Source: Alphaproteobacteria bacterium | Lineage (GTDB): Bacteria > Pseudomonadota > Alphaproteobacteria > UBA8366 > Aestuariispiraceae | DNA: 22,881 nucleotides | Direction of reading: 5' to 3' | Assembly: GCA_006844765.1 (NCBI GenBank) | Contig: SPJV01000052.1 | Span: 1-22,881 of the forward strand | Part shown: positions 7,092 through 14,897 of the stretch, in pieces | Layout of the letters: every line of letters starts with the position of its first letter | How positions within the stretch are numbered: position 1 is the first letter of the stretch | Notes under the pieces: model-generated | What the model was told of the DNA's origin: nothing | Databases searched by the model: none | Seen by the model: only the letters and a program-made list of their open reading frames with translations | Translations under genes and position numbers: made by a program

Positions 7092-8636
7092 ATGGCTGAG
7101 TTTGACGACTTATTTAACGCCGCCGCAGATTTGATCGGTCGCAATCTGTCCGCCGGGCGCGGCAGTAAGACCGCATTTATCGATAGCGCGGGCGCGCATA
7201 GCTATGATGACCTGGAACGGCTTTCAAATCAGGTCGCCAACGCTTTGACTGGCGAACTTGGCCTGCGGATGGAAGAAAGAATTCTTTTATGTCTCAATGA
7301 CACCATCGCCTTCCCCGCCTGTTTCCTGGGCGCGATCAAGGCGGGCATCGTTCCCATCCCGGTCAACACGCGCCTGACAGCAGCAGAATATGACTACATG
7401 TTGGATGACAGTCGGGTCCGCGCCTTAATCCTGTCGGAAAACCTGTTGCCGGCCTTCGACGGGCATTTGAGCGAGCACGCCCTATTGGACCATGTGATCG
7501 TCGCCGGTGCCGATGGACATGGGAACCGGACGCTGGACGATCTGTTGACCGGTTGCCCCGAAACATTCGAGCCTGCGTCGACGCGCAAGGATGACATCTG
7601 TTTCTGGCTCTATACCTCCGGCACGACAGGACGACCGAAAGGGGCGGTACATCTGCACAGCCATATGATCCACACCGCAGAGCTTTATGCGCAGCCGACG
7701 CTGGGTCTCAAAGAGGATGACATCGTCTATTCCGCAGCAAAGCTGTTCTTCGCCTATGGTCTGGGGAATGGCTTGAGCTTCCCGATGTCCGTTGGCGCAA
7801 CCACAATCCTGCTCGAAGGCCCGCCGACACCGGATGCGGTGATCGAAACCCTCCAAACCCATAGCCCAACAATCTTCTATGGCGTGCCAACGCTCTATGC
7901 GATGTTGCTTGCCAGCGGCAAACTTCCCGAAGCGGGTCAACATTCCCTCCGGCTCTGCACCTCTGCGGGCGAGGCGCTTCCAGCTGACCTCCTCAACCGG
8001 TTTAAGGAGCGCACTGGCTGCGATATCCTGGACGGTATCGGCACGACGGAGATGCTGCATATCTTTATCTCCAACCGCCAGGACCACATCAAACCCGGCG
8101 CGACCGGGCTGCCGGTGCCGGGCTATGAGATCAAGCTGGTTGATGACGACGGAAGCATCATCGAAGGCGCTGACGAGATGGGCTATCTGGAAGTCAACGG
8201 CCCAACATCTGCGCTGTTCTACTGGAACCAGGCAGAGCGGACCCGGGATGTTTTCCGGGGCAACTGGTCGCGTACAGGGGATAAGTACATCCGCGATGCT
8301 GATGGGTTCTACACCCATGCGGGCCGGTCAGACGACATGCTGAAGGTTGGTGGAATCTATGTCTCCCCGGTCGAGGTCGAAGCCGCGCTGATCACCCACG
8401 AGGCGGTGCTTGAGGCCGCAGTCGTCGGTCAAGAAGATGCGGATAAACTGACCAAGCCAAAAGCCTTCGTCGTCTTGAATGAAGGCCAGGCGGGCAGTGA
8501 TGCACTGTCGGAGGAACTCATTCAATTCGTGCGGAAAACACTCGCCGAATACAAGCGCCCCCGCTGGGTCGAATTCGTGCCGGAACTGCCGAAGACGGCG
8601 ACTGGTAAAATTCAGCGCTTCAAGCTTCGAGGGTAA
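7092..8636 (+). CDS. bclA: Benzoate-CoA ligase
   Basis: This enzyme activates benzoate with ATP and CoA to benzoyl-CoA, the entry step of the box pathway, in the cytoplasm. It is a 514-residue ANL adenylating enzyme. The AMP-binding P-loop YTSGTTGRPKGAVH is at 174-187, the GTTEM-type A5 motif lies in 'DGIGTTEML', and 'RTGDKYIRDADGFYTHAGRSD' precedes the hinge. The C-terminal catalytic lysine is K506 in PKTATGKIQRF. 'SAAKLFFAYGLGNGLSFP' is typical of the benzoate-CoA ligase subfamily. I chose the ATG at 7092 because GGGAGG ends five bases upstream. An in-frame ATG at 7074 has a poorer site. The hydrolase gene begins one base after its stop, so the two are translationally linked. Substituted benzoates could also be substrates. 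Confidence 0.93.
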   Translation: MAEFDDLFNAAADLIGRNLSAGRGSKTAFIDSAGAHSYDDLERLSNQVANALTGELGLRMEERILLCLNDTIAFPACFLGAIKAGIVPIPVNTRLTAAEYDYMLDDSRVRALILSENLLPAFDGHLSEHALLDHVIVAGADGHGNRTLDDLLTGCPETFEPASTRKDDICFWLYTSGTTGRPKGAVHLHSHMIHTAELYAQPTLGLKEDDIVYSAAKLFFAYGLGNGLSFPMSVGATTILLEGPPTPDAVIETLQTHSPTIFYGVPTLYAMLLASGKLPEAGQHSLRLCTSAGEALPADLLNRFKERTGCDILDGIGTTEMLHIFISNRQDHIKPGATGLPVPGYEIKLVDDDGSIIEGADEMGYLEVNGPTSALFYWNQAERTRDVFRGNWSRTGDKYIRDADGFYTHAGRSDDMLKVGGIYVSPVEVEAALITHEAVLEAAVVGQEDADKLTKPKAFVVLNEGQAGSDALSEELIQFVRKTLAEYKRPRWVEFVPELPKTATGKIQRFKLRG

Positions 8637-8637
8637 T

Positions 8638-9444
8638 ATGTCGGAACTCTCTCAAGCGAGCCGAATCTCGCAAGAGGTTCAGGCGGTCACGGTCAATGGC
8701 GTGTCGCTGGAAACATTGCGCATTCCGGCAACAGAACCGAACAAGCCCCCCCTTGTGCTGCTGCATGAAGGGCTGGGTTCCGTTGCGATGTGGCGGGATT
8801 TCCCAAGCGCCCTCGCCGAGCGGACGGGAGCGGAAGTCATCGCCTATTCCCGGCGTGGCTATGGGCAGTCATCGCCAAGACCGGAGAGCTTCACCGTAGA
8901 CTACATGCATCGTGAAGCCCTGGAGGTCCTGCCGTCGTTACTGACGGCCTTGGATATCACCAATCCGCTGCTGATCGGCCATAGCGATGGGGGCTCCATT
9001 GCCTTGATCGCCGGCGGTGGGTTGGAAATGGCGTTCGCCGGCCTTGTCGTTATGGCACCGCATGTCTTCGTAGAGGACCTTTCCATCACCTCAATAGAAG
9101 CCGCGAAGATTGCATTTGAGACAACAAACCTGCCGGAAAAGCTGGGACGCTATCACCGTGATGCCGCCCATACATTCGGGGGCTGGAACGATATCTGGCT
9201 TCACCCCGACTTCCGCAGCTGGAATATCGAAGCCTCCCTACCGGGCATCACCTGCCCCGTCCTCGCGATCCAAGGGGCGGATGATCAATATGGCACGCTT
9301 GCCCAGATCGACAGTGTCGTCGACCATACCGGCGGTCGATCATCCAAGGCCATTCTAGCCGATTGCGGACATTCACCCCATCGCGATCAGCCGGAAGCAA
9401 CTCTTTCTGCGATATCTGATTTTTTGGAGACCCTTTCCGCATGA
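8638..9444 (+). CDS. Alpha/beta hydrolase of the benzoate operon
   Basis: This is a 268-residue alpha/beta hydrolase fold enzyme. The nucleophile elbow GHSDGGS places Ser116. The acid is Asp215 or Asp216 in GADDQYG, and His245 lies in DCGHSPH, so the triad is complete. 'LLHEGLGSVAMWRDFP' provides the oxyanion region. GAGGG lies five bases before the ATG, which is one base after the ligase stop, and the 3' end overlaps the MaoC gene by four bases. Alpha/beta hydrolases are found in other box clusters. A role as thioesterase or as lactonase on ring-opened C6 intermediates is possible but not shown by the sequence. Confidence 0.88.
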   Translation: MSELSQASRISQEVQAVTVNGVSLETLRIPATEPNKPPLVLLHEGLGSVAMWRDFPSALAERTGAEVIAYSRRGYGQSSPRPESFTVDYMHREALEVLPSLLTALDITNPLLIGHSDGGSIALIAGGGLEMAFAGLVVMAPHVFVEDLSITSIEAAKIAFETTNLPEKLGRYHRDAAHTFGGWNDIWLHPDFRSWNIEASLPGITCPVLAIQGADDQYGTLAQIDSVVDHTGGRSSKAILADCGHSPHRDQPEATLSAISDFLETLSA

Positions 9445-9890
9445 CCGGACGCTATATCCAAGACTATACCCTGGGCGAAGTCTTCGTGACCGCCGCCGCG
9501 ACGCTTGAGGAACAACAGGTAATCGATTTCGCACGCGACTATGATCCACAAGCGATCCATATCGATAAGGATTATGCGGAAAGCGGCCCCTTTGGTGGGC
9601 TGATCGCCAGTGGTTTCCAGACCCTGGGTTTCTCCTTCCGTCTGTTTCTCGACCTCGGGATGTTTGTGGACACGTCCATGGGTGGGCCCGGCATGGATGA
9701 GCTGCGCTGGTTGAAACCGGTGCGGCCCGGCGATACGCTTTGTTCTCATGTCACGGTTACAGAAGCGCGAGTTTCCAAGTCCAAACCGGACAGAGGGTTG
9801 CTGCGTCTGTCCATAGAAGTCCGAAATCAGGACGACGACGTGGTTATGACATATCTAACAATGACCATCATCAAGGCCCGACCTGAATAA
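9441..9890 (+). CDS. MaoC-type hot-dog hydratase
   Basis: This is a 149-residue single hot-dog domain of the MaoC/(R)-enoyl-CoA hydratase family. The hydratase motif is clear: FARDYDPQAIHID with catalytic Asp35 and His40, followed by GPFGGLIASGFQT. The start codon overlaps the hydrolase stop (ATGA), indicating translational coupling, and the next gene starts two bases after its stop. It would hydrate a 2-enoyl-CoA. In this context that may be a didehydroadipyl-CoA-derived intermediate of the box pathway. Acryloyl-CoA from the DMSP branch is an alternative, given the neighbouring GMC dehydrogenase. Confidence 0.87.
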   Translation: MTGRYIQDYTLGEVFVTAAATLEEQQVIDFARDYDPQAIHIDKDYAESGPFGGLIASGFQTLGFSFRLFLDLGMFVDTSMGGPGMDELRWLKPVRPGDTLCSHVTVTEARVSKSKPDRGLLRLSIEVRNQDDDVVMTYLTMTIIKARPE

Positions 9891-9892
9891 GA

Positions 9893-11506
9893 ATGACCAC
9901 CACAATCGGCAGTTTTGACTATGTAATCGTTGGTGCGGGAACCGCCGGTTGCCTGTTGGCCAATCGTCTCTCCGCGAATCCAGACAATCGCGTTTTGCTA
10001 TTGGAAGCAGGCGGCAAAGATACCTATCCCTGGATCCATGTCCCGGTCGGCTATCTTTATACAATGAATAACCCGCGCACGGACTGGATGTTCAAGACAG
10101 AGGCTGAGCCGGGACTGAACGGGCGTGCCTTGGACTATCCGCGCGGCAAGGTGCTTGGCGGGTGTTCCTCCATAAACGGCATGATCTATATGCGTGGTCA
10201 GGCACGCGATTATGACCAATGGCGCCAACAGGGGAATCCGGGCTGGGGCTGGGATGACATCCTCCCCTTCTTCAAAGCCTCCGAGAACCATGTCGAGGGC
10301 GAAAGCGAGTTCCACGGCGCCGATGGTGAATGGCGTGTTGAACATCCCCGTGTGCGTTGGGACATTTTGGATGCCTTCCGGGAAGCCGCCGTCCAACATG
10401 GCATCCCAAAGGTCGACGACTTTAATACCGGCACCAATGAAGGCGTCGGCTATTTTCAGGTCAATCAGCGAAACGGTATCCGCTGGTCTACGGCGAAGGC
10501 CTTCTTGCGCCCAGCCCTGAACAGACCGAACCTGACACTCATCACCCACGCACATGCAACGGGAATCGAACTCGAAGGCAAACGGGTCCGCGCCCTTACC
10601 TTCGAGCGGGATCGAACACCGCAACGCGCGCAGATTGACGGGGAGCTGATCTTGGCTGCGGGCGCGGTTGCCAGCCCGGTGATCTTGCAGCAATCAGGTA
10701 TCGGTCCTACCGCTGTCCTGGTTGAACACGGCATTGTGATCCAGCATGGCCTGGAGGGCGTTGGCGAAAATCTGCAAGACCACCTGCAAGTCCGGCTCGC
10801 CTTCAAAGTCAGTGGTATCGGCACGCTGAATGAGCGCACGCACAGCCTGTTCGAAAAAGCGAAAATGGCAGCGGATTTTGCTTTCCGCCGCCGAGGTCCC
10901 CTTACCATGGCGCCAAGCCAGCTCGGCTGTTTCGCACGCTCGGACCCCAGTCGGGAAACGCCAAATCTGCAATATCACATTCAGCCGCTGACAACGGAGA
11001 AACTCGGTGATCCTCTCCATGAGTTTCCTGGGTTTACCGCCTCCGTCTGCAATCTGCGCCCCGAGAGTCGAGGACATATCCGCCTGCGCAGCACCGATCC
11101 TTATGCGAAACCGTTGATCCGTCCGAACTATCTGGGTGATTCGGCAGACCGGCGGGTCGCCGCCGACGCGGTGAAGCTGACACGGGAGATTGTGAAGCGC
11201 CCCGCGCTTGCGAAATTCTCACCGGAAGAATTCAAGCCGGGCCCTCATATTGATGGGGATGAAGAGCTTGCCCGCGCCGCCGGCGACATCGCCGCAACAA
11301 TTTTTCACCCGGTCGGGACTTGCAAAATGGGGCCCGAAAGCGATGCCAGCGCGGTCGTCGATGCAAGGCTGCGAGTCCACGGAATCGCGGGACTTCGGGT
11401 GGTCGATGCTTCTGTCATGCCGACCATCACCTCAGGCAATACAAACTCCCCAACATTAATGATCGCCGAAAAAGCAGCCGCTATGCTGGCCGAAGATCGA
11501 AACTGA
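9893..11506 (+). CDS. GMC-family FAD-dependent alcohol dehydrogenase (choline dehydrogenase/DddA-like), copy 1
   Basis: This is a 537-residue glucose-methanol-choline oxidoreductase. The N-terminal FAD motif VGAGTAG is at 13-19, PRGKVLGGCSSINGMIYMRG is the first GMC signature, and LILAAGAVASPVILQQSGIG is the second. The C-terminal catalytic pair is His472 in FHPVGTCKMG and Asn518 in GNTNSPT. The ATG at 9893 is two bases after the MaoC stop, so it is the last gene of the benzoate operon. The natural substrate is an alcohol. A benzoate pathway has no obvious need for it. DddA, the GMC enzyme that oxidises 3-hydroxypropionate in DMSP catabolism, is an attractive candidate because a close paralogue adjoins the dddD-like gene in this window. 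Confidence 0.9.
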   Translation: MTTTIGSFDYVIVGAGTAGCLLANRLSANPDNRVLLLEAGGKDTYPWIHVPVGYLYTMNNPRTDWMFKTEAEPGLNGRALDYPRGKVLGGCSSINGMIYMRGQARDYDQWRQQGNPGWGWDDILPFFKASENHVEGESEFHGADGEWRVEHPRVRWDILDAFREAAVQHGIPKVDDFNTGTNEGVGYFQVNQRNGIRWSTAKAFLRPALNRPNLTLITHAHATGIELEGKRVRALTFERDRTPQRAQIDGELILAAGAVASPVILQQSGIGPTAVLVEHGIVIQHGLEGVGENLQDHLQVRLAFKVSGIGTLNERTHSLFEKAKMAADFAFRRRGPLTMAPSQLGCFARSDPSRETPNLQYHIQPLTTEKLGDPLHEFPGFTASVCNLRPESRGHIRLRSTDPYAKPLIRPNYLGDSADRRVAADAVKLTREIVKRPALAKFSPEEFKPGPHIDGDEELARAAGDIAATIFHPVGTCKMGPESDASAVVDARLRVHGIAGLRVVDASVMPTITSGNTNSPTLMIAEKAAAMLAEDRN

Positions 11507-11762
11507 GCTTTCAAATAAAATCAAAAAACCCCGGTTGTATCCATTCAGGAAGGCGTCTAAGGTTTTTGCTGAGTGAGCGTGGCACCCCGGCGCGCTCAGA
11601 AGTATCACGGCCTAGAGGGAGCCTTAATAGGCTTACGGGTTCTGCCGGTGATGGTTTGAAAACAAAGGGATGCGGCAAACAAGCATCTTGGAAAAGAATG
11701 GACCTGGGATGTCCAATTTAATGGGCAATATTTGTCCGAACGAACTGCAGCAAGGAGGCGAA
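11507..11762 (+). other. Intergenic leader of the ABC transporter operon
   Basis: This is 256 bp of non-coding DNA. It contains an imperfect hairpin TGAGCG/CGCTCA (11574-11579 with 11593-11598) without a following T-run, so it is not a clear terminator for the GMC gene. A small inverted repeat TGGAC/GTCCA lies at 11699-11715. A strong ribosome site, AGGAGG, sits five bases before the binding-protein ATG at 11763. No TGCA-N6-TGCA element is present, which suggests the transporter is not under BoxR. No convincing sigma-70 promoter was found. Confidence 0.4.
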
Positions 11763-13394
11763 ATGTTCGACACAAAGAAGAATGACCCGGTATTCGAGGC
11801 TCTGAGCCCCGCCGATCGGGAACTTGTCATGACGATGGTCAAAAAAGGGGCGACCCGTCGTGAAGTCATGGGTTGGCTCATGGCAGCCGGCGCAACGGCC
11901 GCCGCTTCTGGCACCCTGTTCGGGAGCGCCAGCGATGTCTGGGCCGCGACACCGAAGCGCGGTGGCCGGATCATCCTGTCGGAAGCACAGACCGGTCCGA
12001 ATGACACGCTGGACCCGATCGCATTCACATCGTCCGTCGACTACAACCGTGGTCGTATGTTCTACGGGTCGCTGACGCGCCTTCAGGACAATCTGAGCTA
12101 TGAGCCGGAATTGGCTGAAGAAATCCTTTCCAACGACGACGCAACCGAATGGACCTTCAAACTCCGCAAGGGTGTTGAATTCCATGACGGTAAAACGATG
12201 ACGGCGGATGACGTACTTTACACGCTGAACCGTCATACCGTGGAAGGCACAACTTCCAACGCCAACGCCATGGTTTCCATGGTCAAGGAATGGAAGAAAA
12301 TCAACGACTACGAGATCAAAGCGATCCTCAATTCTCCAAACGCTGATCTTCCAATCGCGCTTGGTACCTTCCACTTCAAGATCATCCAGGACGGCACGAA
12401 AGACTTCAGCACGGCGGTCGGTACCGGCCCCTATCGGGTGAAGGAATTCAAGCCGGGTGTCCGCTCCGTCGGCACGCCGTTTGAAAACTATTGGACCGAT
12501 GGCGGTTACCTCGATGAGATCGAGATGATCGGTATTGCGGATCCGGTCGCGCGCCTGAACGCATTCCTGAATGGCGACATCGATGCGATGGCCGGTCTTC
12601 AGCCGAAGGCGATTCCGAAAGTTGAAGCCGCTGAAGGTAAGGAAATCTGGTCGCTGAAGTCCTCCGCCTACGTCAACCTGGCGTGCCGGATGGATATGCA
12701 ACCGTCTGGCAACCCTGACTTGATCATGGCCATGAAATTCCTGATGGACCGTGAGCGTTTGGTTAAGGGTGTCTTCAAGGGTGAAGCAACCCTCGGGAAC
12801 GATCACCCGATCGGGCCGGCATACTTTGACCATTGCCCGGAAATTCCTCAGCGTCAGCTGGATCCGGAAAAAGCCGCTTACCACTTCCAAAAGTCGGGTA
12901 TCGGCAATACGGCAGTTCCGGTTGTTGTCTCGGAAGTGTCGCCGGGTGCGGTTGAGCAGGGTACCTTCCTGCAACGTGAAGCGAAGAAGATCGGCCTCAA
13001 TATCGATCTTCAGAAAGTCACGACGGACGGGTACTGGGGTGCTGTCTGGCTGAAAGCGCCAATCTGTGCGGTTAGCTGGAACATGCGTCCGACTGCCAAC
13101 ATCATGATGTCCTTGGCGTTCAAGTCCGATGCGAACTGGAACGAAACCTTCCACAAGGATCCGGAATTCGACAAAATCTTGGTCGAAGTTCGTGGTGTCA
13201 CTGATCCAGCCAAGCGGAAAGAAATGTATTGCCGCTTGCAGGAGAAGATTCACAACGAGAACGGCTCGATCATTCCGGTTTACCGGAACTATGTCGATGC
13301 TGCTGCTTCTCACTTGAAGGGCCGGACCCATGTGCCGCTGAACCCCTTCGGTGGTTCGGAAGCTTGCCCCACAATGTGGCGCGACGACGCATAA
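11763..13394 (+). CDS. ABC transporter substrate-binding protein, family 5 (DppA/OppA type), Tat-exported
   Basis: This is a 543-residue periplasmic binding protein of the SBP_bac_5 family. A long n-region of about 30 residues is followed by T-R32-R33-E-V-M and a hydrophobic, Ala-rich stretch ending near DVWA|A at 59-62, which is a twin-arginine signal. Family-typical blocks follow: 'YEPELAEEILSNDDATEWTF', 'LRKGVEFHDGKTMTADDVLY' and 'GTGPYRVKEFKPG'. The AGGAGG ribosome site is perfect and well spaced. Arginine and glycine codons use CGT and GGT more than in neighbouring genes, which fits high expression. A very strong terminator follows 30 bp after the stop, so the protein is probably made in excess over the permeases. 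The ligand is unknown. The location suggests DMSP, a betaine-like compound or an aromatic acid rather than a peptide. Confidence 0.9.
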   Translation: MFDTKKNDPVFEALSPADRELVMTMVKKGATRREVMGWLMAAGATAAASGTLFGSASDVWAATPKRGGRIILSEAQTGPNDTLDPIAFTSSVDYNRGRMFYGSLTRLQDNLSYEPELAEEILSNDDATEWTFKLRKGVEFHDGKTMTADDVLYTLNRHTVEGTTSNANAMVSMVKEWKKINDYEIKAILNSPNADLPIALGTFHFKIIQDGTKDFSTAVGTGPYRVKEFKPGVRSVGTPFENYWTDGGYLDEIEMIGIADPVARLNAFLNGDIDAMAGLQPKAIPKVEAAEGKEIWSLKSSAYVNLACRMDMQPSGNPDLIMAMKFLMDRERLVKGVFKGEATLGNDHPIGPAYFDHCPEIPQRQLDPEKAAYHFQKSGIGNTAVPVVVSEVSPGAVEQGTFLQREAKKIGLNIDLQKVTTDGYWGAVWLKAPICAVSWNMRPTANIMMSLAFKSDANWNETFHKDPEFDKILVEVRGVTDPAKRKEMYCRLQEKIHNENGSIIPVYRNYVDAAASHLKGRTHVPLNPFGGSEACPTMWRDDA

Positions 13395-13424
13395 GTCCGA
13401 TCAAATATCGGATCCGTACTAAAG

Positions 13425-13461
13425 ATCCCGGGGAGCGTCAGACGTTCCCCGGGATTTTTTT
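13425..13461 (+). terminator. Strong rho-independent terminator after the binding-protein gene
   Basis: A 14-bp stem (ATCCCGGGGAGCGT pairing with ACGTTCCCCGGGAT, one G-U pair) closes a three-base loop. It runs from 13425 to 13455 and leads directly into seven T residues (13455-13461). It lies 30 bp after the binding-protein stop and before the permease genes. It would end most transcripts here, giving a separate, abundant binding-protein mRNA. Confidence 0.93.
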
Positions 13462-13943
13462 GTCACAGTAATCGTATTCCCCATTCACAGCTTTTTGATA
13501 AGCAATTTTGATAAACACGACCATTCAGCACATTTTCCGTCAAACTTTGCTCGAACCCTCCAGCGTCTTACGAACAAAGTGAACGATTTTGACCAAGACG
13601 GCCTTCACTCAGGCAAAAAACAATATGTTTTCTAAAATCAGCGGTGTCGCTATCGAATTCGCTGGTTATAATATTCCTGTCATAAGAGTTCCAAAAACGG
13701 AACCGGGAGGCAGAATTGGGACAGTCGGCGGCTTTTTTCGTCGATTAGATATAGGGGATTTTGGACGGCCACCGTGCTGTCAGGGGTATTCTTCATTGCG
13801 TGCTGCTTGTTTCAAGCACATGTAATTGATGGAACCGTCAGCTCCGGGACGGTTTTTGGCCCCGAACTCAGGACAACGGCTTTGGCCGATATCTGTCTAT
13901 TCATCCCCTGCAACGAACTGGTCAATAACCCATGGGGGACTAG
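13462..13943. other. Long structured intergenic region between binding protein and permease genes
   Basis: About 480 bp with no convincing gene. It is richer in A and T than the flanks. It holds a consensus -10 hexamer TATAAT at 13667-13672 without a good -35, a hairpin GTTCC/GGAAC at 13688-13703, a tight hairpin TGCTTG-TTT-CAAGCA at 13804-13818, and a terminator-like hairpin at 13833-13857. Small frames here (for example at 13589 and 13774) start with TTG or GTG, lack ribosome sites and show no family resemblance. The layout would suit a separate promoter with an attenuator, or a small RNA of about 180 nt. Confidence 0.5.
13833..13857 (+). terminator. Terminator-like hairpin in front of the permease operon
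   Basis: A stem AACCGTC (13833-13839) pairs with GACGGTT (13848-13854) across an eight-base loop and runs into T residues (13853-13857). It lies 86 bp before the permease start. It could end a small RNA or act as an attenuator on permease transcription. The short T-run and seven-pair stem make it weaker than the terminator at 13425-13461. Confidence 0.55.
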
Positions 13944-14897
13944 ATGTATTCAATGATCCTGAAGAGGCTGGGAATCGGTGCGATAACCGTGGTTGCAGTC
14001 TCAGTTATCATTTTCCTGGGCACAAAAGTGCTCCCCGGAGATGCCGCCCAAATCAGGCTGGGGCAATCAGCAACACCAGAAGCTGTTGCGGCACTTCGCG
14101 CGGAACTGGGCCTCGATTTGCCGATCTATCAGCAATATCTCCAGTGGTTTGGAAATTTCATCACAGGGAATTTAGGCCAGTCACTGTCTAACCCCGATGT
14201 TCAGATCACATCACTTATCGCTGACCGATACGAAAATACGCTGATTGTCAGTGTACTTACGGCGATTATCGGTGTTCCGATCTCCCTGGCACTGGGCGTT
14301 ATGGCCGCAATGTTCCCAGGAAGCATTTATGATCGCATCTTGACCTTCACGTCTGTGACCTTGGTTGCCGCGCCAGAGTTTTTCACTGCCACTTTGATGG
14401 TGCTGATTTTCGTCTTCGCGCTTGGGATCGGGAATGCCGTGGTTGTCGGTAGTACGGAAGGTAAGGACCTCTTCCAATTAATTGCGCATTTCGCGCTACC
14501 GATTGCGACCCTGTGTTTCGTCATCGCATCTCAGCTTATCAGGATGAGCCGAGCGGCGGTTTTGAACGTGATGAGTTCGCCCTATATCGAAATGGCAATC
14601 CTGAAAGGTGTTCCACGGAAGCGCATCATCTTGCGCCATGCACTTTTCAACGCGATTGGCCCGATTGTGAACGTGGTGGCCTTGAACCTCGCCTATCTGG
14701 TGACCGGGGTGATCGTTATTGAGATCTATTTCGGCTATCAGGGGCTGGCATCCTTGATCGTCCAAGGCGTGCAAACGCGCGACTTTGTTCTGATCCAAGG
14801 CCTGGGCATGATCTTCTGCGGTACCTACGTCGTCCTGATGTTGGCCGCTGATATCGCTGCCATTGTTTCCAACCCGCGCTTGAGGCACCCGAAATGA
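13944..14897 (+). CDS. ABC transporter permease, DppB type
   Basis: This is a 317-residue inner-membrane permease of the binding-protein-dependent transport family (BPD_transp_1). An N-terminal helix, VVAVSVIIFLGTKVLPGD, is followed by the DppB-typical periplasmic segment 'RLGQSATPEAVAALRAELGL' and further hydrophobic helices. The cytoplasmic EAA loop that contacts the ATPase is recognisable in 'YIEMAILKGVPRKRIILRHA'. GGGGG lies before the ATG at 13944, and an alternative ATG is at 13953. The stop overlaps the start of the second permease (ATGA), so the two are coupled. It pairs with the DppC-type subunit to form the translocation channel. Confidence 0.92.
   Translation: MYSMILKRLGIGAITVVAVSVIIFLGTKVLPGDAAQIRLGQSATPEAVAALRAELGLDLPIYQQYLQWFGNFITGNLGQSLSNPDVQITSLIADRYENTLIVSVLTAIIGVPISLALGVMAAMFPGSIYDRILTFTSVTLVAAPEFFTATLMVLIFVFALGIGNAVVVGSTEGKDLFQLIAHFALPIATLCFVIASQLIRMSRAAVLNVMSSPYIEMAILKGVPRKRIILRHALFNAIGPIVNVVALNLAYLVTGVIVIEIYFGYQGLASLIVQGVQTRDFVLIQGLGMIFCGTYVVLMLAADIAAIVSNPRLRHPK

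Noticed and set aside
11574..11598. Hairpin TGAGCG/CGCTCA as terminator of the benzoate operon
   Set aside because: It has a 13-base loop and no T-run downstream, so read-through into the transporter genes remains possible.
11718..13331. A 537-codon open frame on the minus strand, antisense to the binding protein
   Set aside because: It lies over the binding-protein gene, whose frame has clear SBP_bac_5 motifs. The antisense product has no recognisable domain and arises from codon bias.
13589..13825. A possible 78-residue small protein in the long spacer
   Set aside because: It starts with TTG, has no ribosome site and shows no recognisable motif. The DNA looks regulatory rather than coding.
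13774..13956. A possible 60-residue peptide with a hydrophobic start (SGVFFIACCLFQA)
   Set aside because: It starts with GTG without a good ribosome site, runs through the hairpin region and into the permease start, and has no supporting similarity.
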